Shown here: positions 8,781-19,718 of the stretch, in pieces
Position numbering within the stretch: the first letter of the stretch is position 1
Layout: each line of letters begins with the position of its first letter
Assembly (NCBI GenBank): GCA_030374805.1
Contig: JARGSG010000110.1
Span: 62,001-126,000 of the forward strand
Length of the DNA: 64,000 nucleotides
Direction of reading: 5' to 3'
DNA from: Gracilaria gracilis
Lineage: Eukaryota; Rhodophyta; Florideophyceae; Gracilariales; Gracilariaceae
Program-made: the position numbers and the translations under genes
The notes under the pieces: generated by a model
Database searches by the model: none
Told to the model about the DNA's origin: nothing
Seen by the model: only the letters and a program-made list of their open reading frames with translations

Positions 8781-11700
8781 TTCTTCTTCTTTACTGTGGT
8801 CAGTCGCCCCTGATTTCAAGGCGGCCGAAGAACTATCTATTGATGTTTGTATCTACAGGTAGTTCTCTCTCTTAAAAAAGGCCAAAAACCGTAGCGGCCA
8901 CTGCTTAATCATATCAACTAACGATTTGTCTTTCCGTTCCTCAAGCGTCGGTAGTTCCTCACGCCGGGCTTTGTTTGTCAGTGGACAGCGAAAGAGAACA
9001 TGATCTACGTCTTTCTTAACTGCTGTGCCACAGGTGCAGCGTAACACCTTTCCATTCAGATACGAGCTTACCGGGTGGAGCGTTGAAACATGCCCAGTGG
9101 CAAACTGCGCCAACGTTACCTCCGATAGTCTCAAAAACTTTTCATCCTCGTCTCTCTCAATTGGCAACATACTTTTACTCCGCACTTTGAGCCTTATCCT
9201 CGCCATTACGTCCATCATGTCCACAGGAGTCTGCATCTGTTGTGTAAGAGAAAGTTGGAGGCCTGATTTAGCAAGCGCATCCACGCTGTCATTTCTGAAA
9301 ACTCCACAGTGGCTTGGTGCCCAACATACGTACACAGAGGAGCGAAGACTCACATTGTGAACCGTGAATGCCAAATCCTGAAGGTTTCTGCTTTGAAAGC
9401 GAAGATTTCCTTGTAGTGCCTCGACCAACGCCAAAGAATCCGAAATCACTCTTATAACCGTGTCCTTTTCCTCTTGTACATTTTGGAGGGCTGCCTGCAT
9501 AGCGTGGATCTCAGTCGTGTAGGAGCAGACGTTGATGCCCGCAGGTAGGACTGCCCTTCTTGTTTCTGCCGTGGTTTTTGAGTATATCTCGTACGCTCCG
9601 GCGCCTACCTTTCCTGGTTTCACCTGACAATATTCCAACTTGTCACCTTGGGCATCTCGCAGAACATTGTCGCTTTCGAACCCGTAGGCCATTTCAAAAT
9701 CGTCGTCGTAACGAATCCATATGTTAGGCTCAGAACGTTGCAATTTCCGGTATCGTGAAACGCAAGGGATGTTGCTGCTATGTGGGGACGTGGAGTGCAC
9801 AGTTCCCGCATACCAGCCTTCCTTCCAGCGAACCACGACCCTCTTAGACCAGTCCAACGGGTCACCTTCGTACGCACCGACCGATCCATCGCACCAGATT
9901 TCATGATCAGCCTCGGGGAGGCTGGTCAGAAGTGCATGTGTGGCTTTGGCCTGTATTTCTTTGGGGTCCTCTTTGCTACAAACAGCTTTTTCGAAGTGAA
10001 CACGTGAGAGACACAGTGCTCCAACTTCTTGTGGCAGCTGCTTTCTGTGGCCGAGTTGTAGGATTCCGTGTTCGGCCAAGTACCTTTCCGCCAATCGTTT
10101 GAATGTCGATCTTGAAGATCGAACGCGTGGTTCCACCTCACGGCAGAGTTCGACTTTCAGTGGCGTGTCGGTATCTTGCCGCTGGGTCTTCTCGTACAGA
10201 GCTGCGGCCTTTGCTTTCGCGATGTCTGCCATATTCGGGAGTTGGATAAGTGTCCGTAGAATCGTAATCGGTGTCGAGGAGAGACATCCGGTTTGGATCC
10301 GGGCTGCTTCATTCCGAGCCACCTCGAGTGAGGCAATGCCAGACTTGATGGCGTTTGGAATCACTGTCCCAGATCCATACGCAGCAAGAGGTTCTGCAAA
10401 CCCCTTTCGAACTGTGTCCATTGTATTCCAGTCTGCCCCCCATGTCCTTCTCGTAAGGCAGCGCATCAGGTTATTGCGGGTTTTGTATCTAGAAGCTACA
10501 ACATCCAAATGTGCCTTGAGATTGAGGCGGGAATCTAAAAGAACACCCAGAAAGCGAGCGCATTCGCTAGGAGGGACTGTTGCCCCCCCCTACGTGCACT
10601 GCATACCTTTCCTTCTCTTCCTGCCATCGCCCCAGTGTGAACGGGACTAGCACAGTCTTTGAGGAGTTCATGAGTATGTCGTTTTCCTTACAATATGTTT
10701 CTAAAGCGTCGAGCGCTTCTTGGAGACGCTTTTGGCACGCTTCTGGGGTTTTTTCAGTTGTCCATACGGTGGTGTCGTCTGCGAAGAGGTTGACCTTCAC
10801 ATCACTGCAAGCTTCGGTTATCTTCGATGGCAGGTCGTGCAAGAATGCGATCCAAAGTCCTGGTGACAGAGTCCCTCCTTGAGGAAGCCCTTGCCGTACC
10901 AGAGACTTAGCGCTTACCGCTGAATTCCAGCGGCACTTCCATTTCCTGTCCATTACGAAAGAACGGAGCCATCGCCACAGGTGGGTTGGGCATTTTAGAT
11001 CTTTGAGCTTTGAAAACAGCAGATGATGTGGAACGCGATCATACGCTTTGGAGAAATCACAAAACGCGGCGAGAGACAGCTTCCGTTGATCCCAACCATT
11101 TGTGATGCCAAGAGTCATGGCCGCAATGTGCTCTTCGGTGTTTCGATTCATTCGGAACCCAGCTTGTTCCGGAGGGAGCTTTGGCTCCAACCACTGCATA
11201 AAAATCTTGTTGATAAGACGCTCTGCAGTTCGCGAGATGACCGGGGTCAAAGAAATGGGCCGAAACTTTCCTCGGGCTCCTGGCTTTGGAATTGGAACGA
11301 GCGTAGCGGTTCGCCATTGACTCGGCGTCGCGCCGACTCTATATGTTCGATTGATGAGATGGAGAAGACGCGACAGTCCGGTCTCCGGGAGCCGTCGTAA
11401 AAACGCTATTTCTATTTGGGTCTGGGCCTGCCGCACGCTTCTCCTCCATGTCCTGGAGCACTCCGATGAGGTGCCCTATTTCAAAGACAGGCGCCGTTTC
11501 CTGTGACGCCTTCTGTTCGTAACCTTTAAGAGCATTACGATACCGATTTCGGCGCGGAATATTCTTCCCGAGTGTTCGTGCTTTTCTCTTCTCAGTGCGT
11601 AGGAACCATTTCGCTCTTTTACTGTCCGACCATGCTTCTCCTTCAGGAGGACACATTTTGGTTGATGTTCCTCTACTTGTTTCCATTGCCCTGAGAAGTC

Positions 11701-12928
11701 TCCAGAGCTTATAGTCATCCGTATGGGGCTGCAGTCTACTAACAAGGTCTTTCCAGCTCTCTCGTTTGAGCCTGTCGATTATTCTGGCGGCCTCTACTCG
11801 TGCCAGTTGCAGCTGACTATTTGTCTCTGCGCACGGGTTTCTTTCGCCAGTCGCGCCAGGCTTTTGAACGAGATTCCACTGCTGCTGAGGCTTCTCCACA
11901 CCACCAGGGAGTGCGACGGCGCATCCTGCCCATTGGTACAGCGCTATGAGCAGCACCTGTTACTGCGGTAGTGAAAACCTCGTTTTCCTCTGTCTATGCT
12001 CCAATCGTGTTTTGACGGGTCCCGATGCGAGCCGTTTTTCTACCTCTTTGGCGTAGTGATCCCAGTCGGCTTTCTTAAGGCTCCAGCGTGGAGCCTTTCT
12101 CTGATCGAGGGGCGGCACGTCTATGGTAATAAATACGGGGTGGTGGTCGGAGAACGGCTTCTCGTCTGCCACCCATGAGACATATGGAAGCCAACGAGTT
12201 GGAACGACTGTTATATCAATAGCACTTTGCGTGCCCGTTGATGGTTCTGTTCTTGTCGGTATACCATTTTCGTTGAGTATGTGCCGCTCACTCTCTTCGA
12301 AAAATGCCTCCATATCTGTCCCGGAGAGTTCGACTCTCTGTGGATACCATGACCCGCACACATTGGCAATCAGCACAGACGATGTGCTGCGATGAAACTG
12401 TTTCATACCAATTTGAATGACGTAATGGGGGGGGCTACATACACACTACTGACGGACAATAGACCTTTGGTTGTGCGGATGGAAACAGTTGCCATTTCGA
12501 TTCCCGGTACTGGCGACTGCTCTTCCGCCATGTCCGCCCCTAGTCCTACCTTTTGGTACACTGCAACACCCCCGCCTCTTCCTCCTGCAGTTTGTGTAGC
12601 CCGATTGTCGGAGACATTGTGCTACCATTTGGTATCCTTCGATCTTCGGGGGGCGGTCTGCGGCGATTAGAAAGGTTTCTTGCAGGCAGATCAAATCTAC
12701 ATTCTGATCTGCGGCGAGTTTGGCGATCTCAGTACGTTTTCCGGCGCGTAGAAGGCCCCGGCAGTTGAGCTGGAGAAGACGAACCGTCGTTAGATTTTTC
12801 GATTTTTGCTTCTCCGTCATGGTTTTTGGCCTCCGTAGGAGTCCCATTTGCTTACTCGTTTCGCTCCCCCCGGTATTGCGCGGGGTTATGGAGACAGGCA
12901 CACCGCGAGAAGGCGAGTAGCTAGTGCC
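8781..12928 (-). mobile_element. near full-length non-LTR retrotransposon (LINE; EN-RT-RNase H-zinc motif)
   Basis: This 4148-bp LINE is inserted in minus orientation into an older related copy. Evidence: the 12-bp target duplication CTTTACAGATTC at 8769-8780 and 12929-12940; a 3' tail of GAA repeats (8781-8793, preceded by TAAA in sense) abutting the duplication; and the older copy's reading frame continuing on both sides. In sense order it has an APE-type endonuclease, a reverse transcriptase, an RNase H domain and a C-terminal Cys/His motif. That places it in the I/Tad-like group of LINEs with RNase H. The short 5' leader and the presence of the endonuclease N-terminus argue that it is not strongly 5'-truncated. 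Confidence 0.9.
8853..12901 (-). pseudogene. LINE polyprotein, broken (endonuclease, RT, RNase H, zinc motif)
   Basis: The product begins near 12901 and its stop is at 8853-8855. The endonuclease part has LLQLNCRG and LICLQETF at the start (about 12700-12800) and SAIDIT plus SDHHPVFI at the end (about 12100-12230). The RT part (about 10600-11440) has KFRPISLTPV, AAFCDFSKAYDRV, GLPQGGTLSP and the catalytic FADD. RNase H lies at about 9270-9900 and includes WCDGS, TEIHAMQAAL, ISDSLALVEAL and WAPSHCG. The C-terminal motif is CTCGTAVKKDVDHVLFRC. Breaks: frame changes at about 12600, at a C8 run (12427-12434), at about 11437 and at a G8 run in sense (10583-10590); and one in-frame TAA at 11960-11962. 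It cannot make a full protein as it stands. Confidence 0.88.
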
Positions 12929-12940
12929 CTTTACAGATTC
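12929..12940. repeat. right target-site duplication of the young LINE
   Basis: CTTTACAGATTC, matching 8769-8780. It marks the 5' end of the minus-strand LINE and the point where the older plus-strand copy resumes. Confidence 0.9.
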
Positions 12941-13588
12941 ATATGCACTTATTCAAGCGCTACAAGGAAAGCTCAGGAAACAGTCAACGGGGTTGCAAAA
13001 TTTGGCAAAGATGCTGCACAAGCTCAGCTTAAAGAGCAAGATATACATCTGCTGGGTTCCCAGTCATTGTGGGGTGCCAGAAAACGAGAAAGTCGATACG
13101 CTGGCAAAGTCGGGTTTGAAAATTCCTTTAGTTGAACAGTTTCGTGTACCGGTGGATTTTGGAGATCTCCGGGCCTTGCTTGCTGCCAAGACGAAGAGCA
13201 AGAGTGTCATGCCGTATGCCAGAGAGATAGAAGAAGAAGAACTGCGAAAGAACGAGATAATACTAGCACAGTTTGCAACCACACATATACCAGCGTTACA
13301 CCCCGTTGCATCGTATCTAGATAAGAAGGTGAAACGATGCGACTGTGGCACTGCAGTGAAGAAGGACGTGGAGCACGTGCTGTTTCGATGCCCCTTGACC
13401 AACGCGGCGCGTCGCAATGAGTTGCCAACCGTGCAAGAGAGGAAAGATATGTCGCTCTAGTAGAGATGATAAGACAATGGCCGCTGAAGTTTTTGGCCTT
13501 TTTTAAGAGAGAGGATTACCTGTAGGGTAATTCTCCTGCCGTCTCGGAATCAGGGGCGACAGGCCATAATAAAGAAGAAGAAGAAGAG
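12941..13588 (+). mobile_element. old LINE copy, right part (RNase H end, zinc motif, GAA tail)
   Basis: This resumes the reading of the copy interrupted at 8780. The plus-strand frame 12924-13460 encodes SYALIQALQGK, IYICWVPSHCG and the C-terminal CDCGTAVKKDVEHVLFRCPLTN, closely parallel to the young LINE. A small indel near 13455 shifts the last residues; the original stop is at 13523-13525. The 3' UTR shares the GTCTCGGAATCAGGGGCGAC stretch and ends in TAAAGAAGAAGAAGAAGAG, the same tail type as the young copy. Confidence 0.86.
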
Positions 13589-14455
13589 AGGTTTGTCGTC
13601 AAGGGAGCAGTACATTGGCCTACTAGGCAGATCATCAGCTACTGTGTTGTACTGTACCACAAGCCCAAGTGGCAGTGATTCGGCTTTGAGGCGAAAATGT
13701 ATCTGATGTGTTATGCAGAGTTCTGAACGATGCACGGTTGATGACGGATAACCTTCAGGTTTGTATCGCCGAAGCGCTGATATAGCCCAGGAGGTGAAAG
13801 TATTGCAAGGTGATGCGTATTTGCTGTCCACAGCCCAAGTTCCATCAGGGATCATCGAGATGGGTGATGCTTGCCATTATATTATACTCTTTGGCGATGG
13901 GTATGCGCGCCGCAGTATTGCAAACAATCATTAGTAGATAGTGCAGACTGTTTCCGAGCATGGGGGTTTCTGAGGATGATGCTCAAAATAATTGGACTTG
14001 CATGATGCATGTGAACAGGTTCTAAAGATTGCTTTGCGAGGTTAAAGAAGCACAGTGAGAACAGTTTGGATGCAAAAGCAGGTTATAAGCAAGGGGTACG
14101 TGTAAATAGAAGGGCCCAAGTAGGAGTGCATTCAGTAACAGTTAGCGTCCATCAGCATGATGCTGCCATGACAGCGTGGGAAAAAGATCAAGAGGTAAGT
14201 TTTACATTGTTAGCTGCAATGAAGGTTGCACTCTACAGCGGCATTGGCTCTAACAAGAGAATAGCGTTGGTACTCTGAATGACTTGTGTGCGTGAAGGAC
14301 GGGAAAAGGCGTGAAGTTGCTCGCTACATGAAGGGGTGAACGGAATGACTGCGACTTGGGCCAGCGCGGAAAAGATCAGTATTGATGATGCGATGAGCGC
14401 AATCGGCAAGCATATGAGAAACAAAGATACATTGACGTGTACTATGGGTGATTGT
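13589..14455. other. intergenic between LINE remnant and ARF1
   Basis: About 870 bp without a recognisable gene. Short frames on both strands lack domains. It contains the 3' flank of the minus-strand ARF1 gene. Confidence 0.45.
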
Positions 14456-15078
<623 letters not shown>

Positions 15079-15467
15079 GGCGAAGTGCGCAGCACAGAAA
15101 ACGAAGGCGTGTGGTCTGAAGGCAAGTAGCAGCAGTGCGGCGAGTTGCGTGCCGGCGGAGTAGCGAGCGATGTGCGAAGACGGCAGCGGCTCGGTGGGAA
15201 CGGGGCGACAACGTTTTGCACTTGACGCTGACGATGAGAATGACACGCGAAACTCACAAGCACAAAAGTGCTGTGCAACCTGCTGTAATGGCCGCGCATC
15301 ACGCGCGTGTGCGCGCCAATCAAATCGGCGTCCAAGCAGTGTAAGCACGCGCACCACGTTCTGTCACGCGCGTCGTCGCAGCGTCCCATTTGATCCGCAG
15401 CGCTTCCGACCGCCCGTCGTCCTCGTCCGTCTTTCTTCTCCGGCGGCGCCAACACCGCAGGGCAAAC
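15079..15467. promoter_or_regulatory. shared upstream region of ARF1 and PPAN; GC shift begins here
   Basis: This 389-bp spacer separates the divergent starts of ARF1 (minus) and PPAN (plus). Base composition changes from ordinary to strongly GC-rich within it. No canonical TATA box is obvious. It presumably holds both promoters. Confidence 0.5.
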
Positions 15468-16610
15468 ATGCCGAGAAAGGCGGGCGGAAAGCGGCGGAAG
15501 AAGCGCACACACAAGCAGCCCACCGATGCGTCCGACTCCATTCCGCGCAGCTTTGTGTTCCGACGCGGGCATGTGCCGCTCGGCATCCGCGACTTGATTC
15601 CGGGCCTGCGCTCCGCGCTCATGCCGCACACGGCCCGCCGCCTCAAGGAGCGGCGCTTCAACAACATCCGCGACTACGTGTCCGTGGCGACGCAGATTGG
15701 CGTGTCGCACTTTTGGATTCTGTCTGCCACGGCCACCGCGCCGTACCTGCGCATCGCAAAAGTGCCACAGGGACCGACGCTGACGTTTCGCGTCGTACAG
15801 TATTCGCTTTCTGCCGACGTGCGCGCCACGCAACGCAGGCCCCTTGCGCTGGAGCACTCGCACTTTGAACAGCCGCCGCTGCTGGTTTTGAACAATTTCA
15901 ACCAGCCAGCCAGCACCGAGCTCAAGCTCATGGCGGAGACGTTTCGCCACTCGTTCCCGAGCATCGACGTGGGGAACGCGCGACTGGCGTCGTTGAAGCG
16001 CGTGCTGCTCATACAGCGCGATGTGCAAAGCGGCCATGTGTACATGCGCCATTACGCGCTCAAGGTGCAGCACGCGGGGCTGTCGAAACCGGTGCGCAAG
16101 ATGGTGAACAAGCGGCGAATTCCGAAAATGAGCAACCTCACCGACGTGTCCGAACTGATGGACGGCGCGCCGGGCGTGTTCAGCTCCGACTCGGAAGCGG
16201 AGGAGAACGGCGATGAGACGGTGCAACTGGCACAGCAGGTGCACAAGATGAGGAAGGGCAGCAACAGCAAGATAAAGTTGGTGGAAGTGGGGCCGCGTTT
16301 GACGCTGCAGCTGGTGAAGATTCAAAGCGGTCTGTGCGAGGGCGCTGTGTTGTACCATCGCTTTGTGAGCAAGACCAAGGAAGAGGCGCGCGCAGACGAA
16401 CAGCGAATACAAGGCAGGAAGCAGATGAAACGAAAGCGACGTGAAGAGCAAGAGGTAAACGTGAAACGCAAACAGGAGAAGAAGCGAGCCAAGAAGGAGC
16501 GACATAAAAAGAGTGTACAGGCGCTGCAAGAGGCTCGGGCAGGCGGCGACGATGCACTTAACGACGGCAATGAAGCGGACGATGAGGGCAACGACAGTGG
16601 GGATGTTTAG
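15468..16610 (+). CDS. PPAN: PPAN/SSF1 (Peter Pan) Brix-domain 60S ribosome biogenesis factor
   Basis: This is a nucleolar Brix-domain protein needed for maturation of the large ribosomal subunit. The product is 380 residues when started at MPRKAGGKRRKKR, which fits the basic start of SSF1/PPAN; the frame is open upstream, but the extra residues are not family-like. Brix-domain landmarks are IPRSFVFRRGHV (about 25-36), IRDLIPGLRSALMPHTA, IGVSHFWILS, GPTLTFRVVQYSL, PPLLVLNNF, and ELKLMAETFRHSFPSIDV with LKRVLLIQRD. VEVGPRLTLQLVKIQSGL closes the fold near residue 285. The tail (about 300-380) is lysine/arginine-rich and then acidic. One exon, GC-rich coding. Its end faces the CCDC6-like gene 114 bp away. 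Confidence 0.93.
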   Translation: MPRKAGGKRRKKRTHKQPTDASDSIPRSFVFRRGHVPLGIRDLIPGLRSALMPHTARRLKERRFNNIRDYVSVATQIGVSHFWILSATATAPYLRIAKVPQGPTLTFRVVQYSLSADVRATQRRPLALEHSHFEQPPLLVLNNFNQPASTELKLMAETFRHSFPSIDVGNARLASLKRVLLIQRDVQSGHVYMRHYALKVQHAGLSKPVRKMVNKRRIPKMSNLTDVSELMDGAPGVFSSDSEAEENGDETVQLAQQVHKMRKGSNSKIKLVEVGPRLTLQLVKIQSGLCEGAVLYHRFVSKTKEEARADEQRIQGRKQMKRKRREEQEVNVKRKQEKKRAKKERHKKSVQALQEARAGGDDALNDGNEADDEGNDSGDV

Positions 16611-16724
16611 AGCGTAGTGTTTGTTAAGGATACAAGTTTTTCTTTATTGTTATTAGCACCAGTGCAGAATCTAGACATGATATGTAAACGGCAAAAGCAA
16701 ACGCAAAGTGAGAGGGAGGGAGCG

Positions 16725-17339
16725 TCATTGCGGTGGCGATGGGTTGGCAGTTTGGTGCAAGGCAGACTGTGCAAAGGTGGAGGCAGGCGCAGAGAGTCTG
16801 TACGATCCGTTCCTGGACAGCGAGCCATCGACGGAACGCAAGCTGAGCGCCGGAGATGAGGTGGGAGTAAGAGCTCCCGGAGTTGTGGAACGAGACAAGC
16901 GCTGCACCTTTCTCTCCAGCTCATGCTTCTCGCTCCTCAAGGCGTCCAGCTCCTTGTTGAGGCGATTGACAATGTACTCATTCTCCTCCTCGGCGGCGGC
17001 AATGATGCGGTGCTTCTGACGCTGCAGCTCCTCCAGACGCTGGCTGAGCGAGTTGGTGACATACTCGGAGTCTGTCTCGGAGGCGCGCGCAATCTGCTCC
17101 TTCTCGTGCTTGAGCTCGGATAGTCGCTTCATGAGTTTGTTGGAAATCATCTCCTCCTCCTCCTCGACGCGGATCTGATTGAGCGTGGACTCGCGACGCA
17201 GCTCGCGGACATGCTCCTCAGCGGCCTGTCGGCGGTGCTTCTCGCGAGCCAGGTCGAGCTTGAGCGCGGACAGCTGTCGGCGCAGCTCGCGGATCTGCAG
17301 CTCGGAAGCGTCGTGCTCACGCGAAGCTTCGTCACTCAT
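16725..17339 (-). CDS. CCDC6-like (DUF2046) coiled-coil protein
   Basis: A 204-residue, mostly coiled-coil protein started at MSDEASREHD. The frame stays open for 300 codons upstream, but only as low-complexity Pro/Arg/Ala, an effect of high GC. Residues about 10-155 form a long coiled coil with repeats of the CCDC6/DUF2046 kind: EEEEEMISNKLMKRL, SEYVTNSLSQRLEEL and NEYIVNRLNKELDAL. Each has the pattern E-x(2,4)-NxL-x3-L. The last 50 residues are Ser/Thr/Pro-rich. Animal CCDC6 is a PP4-associated coiled-coil protein; the role in algae is unknown. Head-to-head neighbour is ADSL, with about 740 bp between starts. Confidence 0.72.
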   Translation of the reverse strand: MSDEASREHDASELQIRELRRQLSALKLDLAREKHRRQAAEEHVRELRRESTLNQIRVEEEEEMISNKLMKRLSELKHEKEQIARASETDSEYVTNSLSQRLEELQRQKHRIIAAAEEENEYIVNRLNKELDALRSEKHELERKVQRLSRSTTPGALTPTSSPALSLRSVDGSLSRNGSYRLSAPASTFAQSALHQTANPSPPQ

Positions 17340-18080
17340 ATCAAGTAGCGCGGGAGCGTGGAAACAACGGCAAGTACACACTGTACGCGGGGGAGTCGGG
17401 CGGCGTAGTGCGGCGGCGGTGCGAGTGCGGCGCGGCGGGGGTGACGGCGGGGGGGGGGGGGGGCGGCGAGGCGTGGGCGGCGGCGGTGGGGGGAAGGGGG
17501 GGCAAGCGCGCGCGCGGCTCTTAAAGGACGAGGCGCGGTGACCTTCGCGTCGGTAGATGGGGCTGGTGGCACGAGGCGCTGCATCACGACAAGCCAGCCG
17601 CGACACGCGCGGCGTCGCGTGCAATGCTCCAACAGCGCACAAAGTCAGCGCCCCCCCCCCCCCCCCAACCCCCAACCCCCAGTCGGCGCGCGCACGCGGC
17701 GCGCGCCAGCGCCGCGCGCCATGCAGCCCAGCCAGCGGCGCCAAAAAAAACGGCGCGCGCGCGCCGCCGCCAGCTGTGCGCGCTGTCGCGCGTCGCAGTG
17801 GCGTCGCTGGCGCCAATCTCGGCCGTGCGCCATGGGCGATCACCCAGCGGCGACGGCGGCGGCGGCGGCGGCACGCTAACGGTAACGTTCCTGCCCCACG
17901 CCCGTGTACCCCACGCCCGTCGCTGTGCGCCGCTGTTGGTGGTCGTCCCGTATGTCGACGGCGTTCGTTGCGGCTGCTGCAGTATCGCCCGGCCGTACGC
18001 CGCGTGGGACGCTGCGGGAGCGCTGTTCGCTGCGCGTCATGTCTTCGCCGCGCGCGCCGCCCAAGGCGCAGCCGGCCGCG
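17340..18080. promoter_or_regulatory. GC-rich head-to-head spacer of CCDC6-like gene and ADSL
   Basis: This is the upstream region of two divergent genes. It contains a run of 15 G (17449-17463), which is 110-124 bp upstream of the CCDC6-like start and reads as poly-C in its sense. It also has a run of 16 C (17651-17666). The rest is GGC/GCG-rich and appears open in many frames only because stop codons are rare. The 17904-18080 part is in frame with ADSL and could encode an N-terminal extension if an upstream ATG is used. Confidence 0.5.
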
Positions 18081-19565
18081 ATGAACGCCGCGGCTGGCGC
18101 TGGCGGCGGTGAGCAACCAGAGCTCAACTATGTGTCGCCGTTGTCGACGCGCTACGCGTCCAAGCGCATGCGCGAGAACTTTGCCGACTTGACGCGCTTC
18201 CGGCTGTGGCGGCAGCTGTGGGTGGCGCTGGCCGAGGCGCAGCACCAGCTGGGGCTGTCGCAGGTGGGCGAGCAGCAGCTACACGCGCTGCGCAACGCGC
18301 CGGACGTGGATCTGCAGCTGGCGGGCGAGTACGAGGCCAAGCTGCGCCATGACGTGATGGCGCACGTTCACGCGCTGGGAGATCAGGTGCCGGACGCGCG
18401 CGCCATCATCCACCTGGGCGCCACGTCGTGCTTCGTCACCGACAACTCGGAGATCATTCAGATGTGCAACGCATTGGATCTGCTCATTGCATCGCTGTGG
18501 CAGAGCATCTCCAACCTGTCGCGCTTCGCGCTGCAGTACTGCGAGCTGCCCACGTTGGCGTTCACGCACCTGCAGGCGGCGCAGCCGACGACGGTGGGCA
18601 AGCGCGCCGCGCTGTGGCTGCAGGACTTTTTGTTCGACGCGCACAACCTGGAGCACGTGCGCGCGTCCATCAAGTTCCGCGGCGCCAAGGGCACCACCGG
18701 CACACAGGCGTCGTTCCTGTCGCTGTTCGACGGCGACCACCACAAGGTGCAGGAGCTGGACCGCATGGTCACGCGCGCCATGGGCTTTGAGCACTGCTGG
18801 CCGCTTACCGCGCAGACGTACAGCCGCAAGCAGGACTTTTTCGTGCTGAGCGCGCTGGCGGGCGTGGGGCAAAGCGCGGCCAAGATGGCCAACGACATTC
18901 GGCTGCTGCAGCACATGAAGGAGCTGGAGGAACCGTTCGGCGCCAAGCAGATCGGCTCCAGCGCCATGGCGTACAAACGCAACCCCATGCGCTGCGAGCG
19001 CATCAACGCGCTGGCGCGTTTCCTGCAGACGCTGATGCTAAACCCGGCGGAGACGGCGTGCACGCAGTGGCTGGAGCGCAGCCTGGACGACTCTGCCAAC
19101 CGAAGACTGGCCAACTCGGAGGCGTTCCTGTGCACGGACTCCATCCTGCAGCTGGTGCTCAACGTGTCGGACGGGCTGGTGGTATACCCCAAGATGATCG
19201 GGAAGCACGTGGACGAGGAGCTGCCGTTCATGGCGACGGAGAACATCCTGATGGCGGGCGTGCAGGCGGGCGGCGACCGACAGCAGCTGCACGAGGCCAT
19301 CCGCGTGCACGCCATGGCGGCGGCCAAGCGCGTCAAGCAGCAGGCGCTGCCCAACGACCTGCTGCAGCGGCTGCGCGACGACCCGCTGTTCGAGCGCGTG
19401 CGCGCGCGTCTGCCGCAGCTGTGCGACGGCGGCGCGTTTGTGGGGCGCGCGCCGCAGCAGGTGCGCCACTTTGTGCAGCGCCACGTGCAGCCGGCGCTGG
19501 CGGAGCGCCACGCGCTGCTGCACGGCGGCGGCGGCGCGTCCGCCAGCGGCGACGTTCGCATCTGA
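18081..19565 (+). CDS. ADSL: adenylosuccinate lyase (eukaryotic type)
   Basis: This enzyme catalyses two steps of purine synthesis: SAICAR to AICAR plus fumarate, and adenylosuccinate to AMP plus fumarate. Started at MNAAAGAGGGEQPELNY the protein has 494 residues, matching animal ADSL in length and in the onset of similarity (YVSPLSTRYAS, RFRLWRQLWVALAEA). Upstream in-frame ATGs at 17904, 17952 and 18039 would add a 14-59 residue extension. Key regions are TSCFVTDNSEII (115-126), FTHLQAAQPTTVGKR with the proposed acid/base His163, and GTTGTQASFL. The fumarate-lyase signature loop IGSSAMAYKRNP (291-302) carries the catalytic serine; Ala297 stands where Pro is usual. The last 20 residues are Gly-rich. 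One exon; very GC-rich codon use. Confidence 0.95.
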   Translation: MNAAAGAGGGEQPELNYVSPLSTRYASKRMRENFADLTRFRLWRQLWVALAEAQHQLGLSQVGEQQLHALRNAPDVDLQLAGEYEAKLRHDVMAHVHALGDQVPDARAIIHLGATSCFVTDNSEIIQMCNALDLLIASLWQSISNLSRFALQYCELPTLAFTHLQAAQPTTVGKRAALWLQDFLFDAHNLEHVRASIKFRGAKGTTGTQASFLSLFDGDHHKVQELDRMVTRAMGFEHCWPLTAQTYSRKQDFFVLSALAGVGQSAAKMANDIRLLQHMKELEEPFGAKQIGSSAMAYKRNPMRCERINALARFLQTLMLNPAETACTQWLERSLDDSANRRLANSEAFLCTDSILQLVLNVSDGLVVYPKMIGKHVDEELPFMATENILMAGVQAGGDRQQLHEAIRVHAMAAAKRVKQQALPNDLLQRLRDDPLFERVRARLPQLCDGGAFVGRAPQQVRHFVQRHVQPALAERHALLHGGGGASASGDVRI

Positions 19566-19718
19566 ATCAGATGTCAATGGATCATCCATCACATTCACTG
19601 CAGTGGCACTTTTTTTTTATTGTGCGCCAGAAACAAAAAACAAGAACTCAAAAAAAATCAAAAATCAAACGAAACTCGCAAACCGCAAACCATATCTCAT
19701 ACCAAGGGTAGATCACTC

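Noticed and set aside
17340-18245. 300-codon upstream extension of the CCDC6-like frame
   Set aside because: Low-complexity Pro/Arg/Ala sequence overlapping the divergent ADSL gene; stops are rare there only because of high GC and homopolymers.
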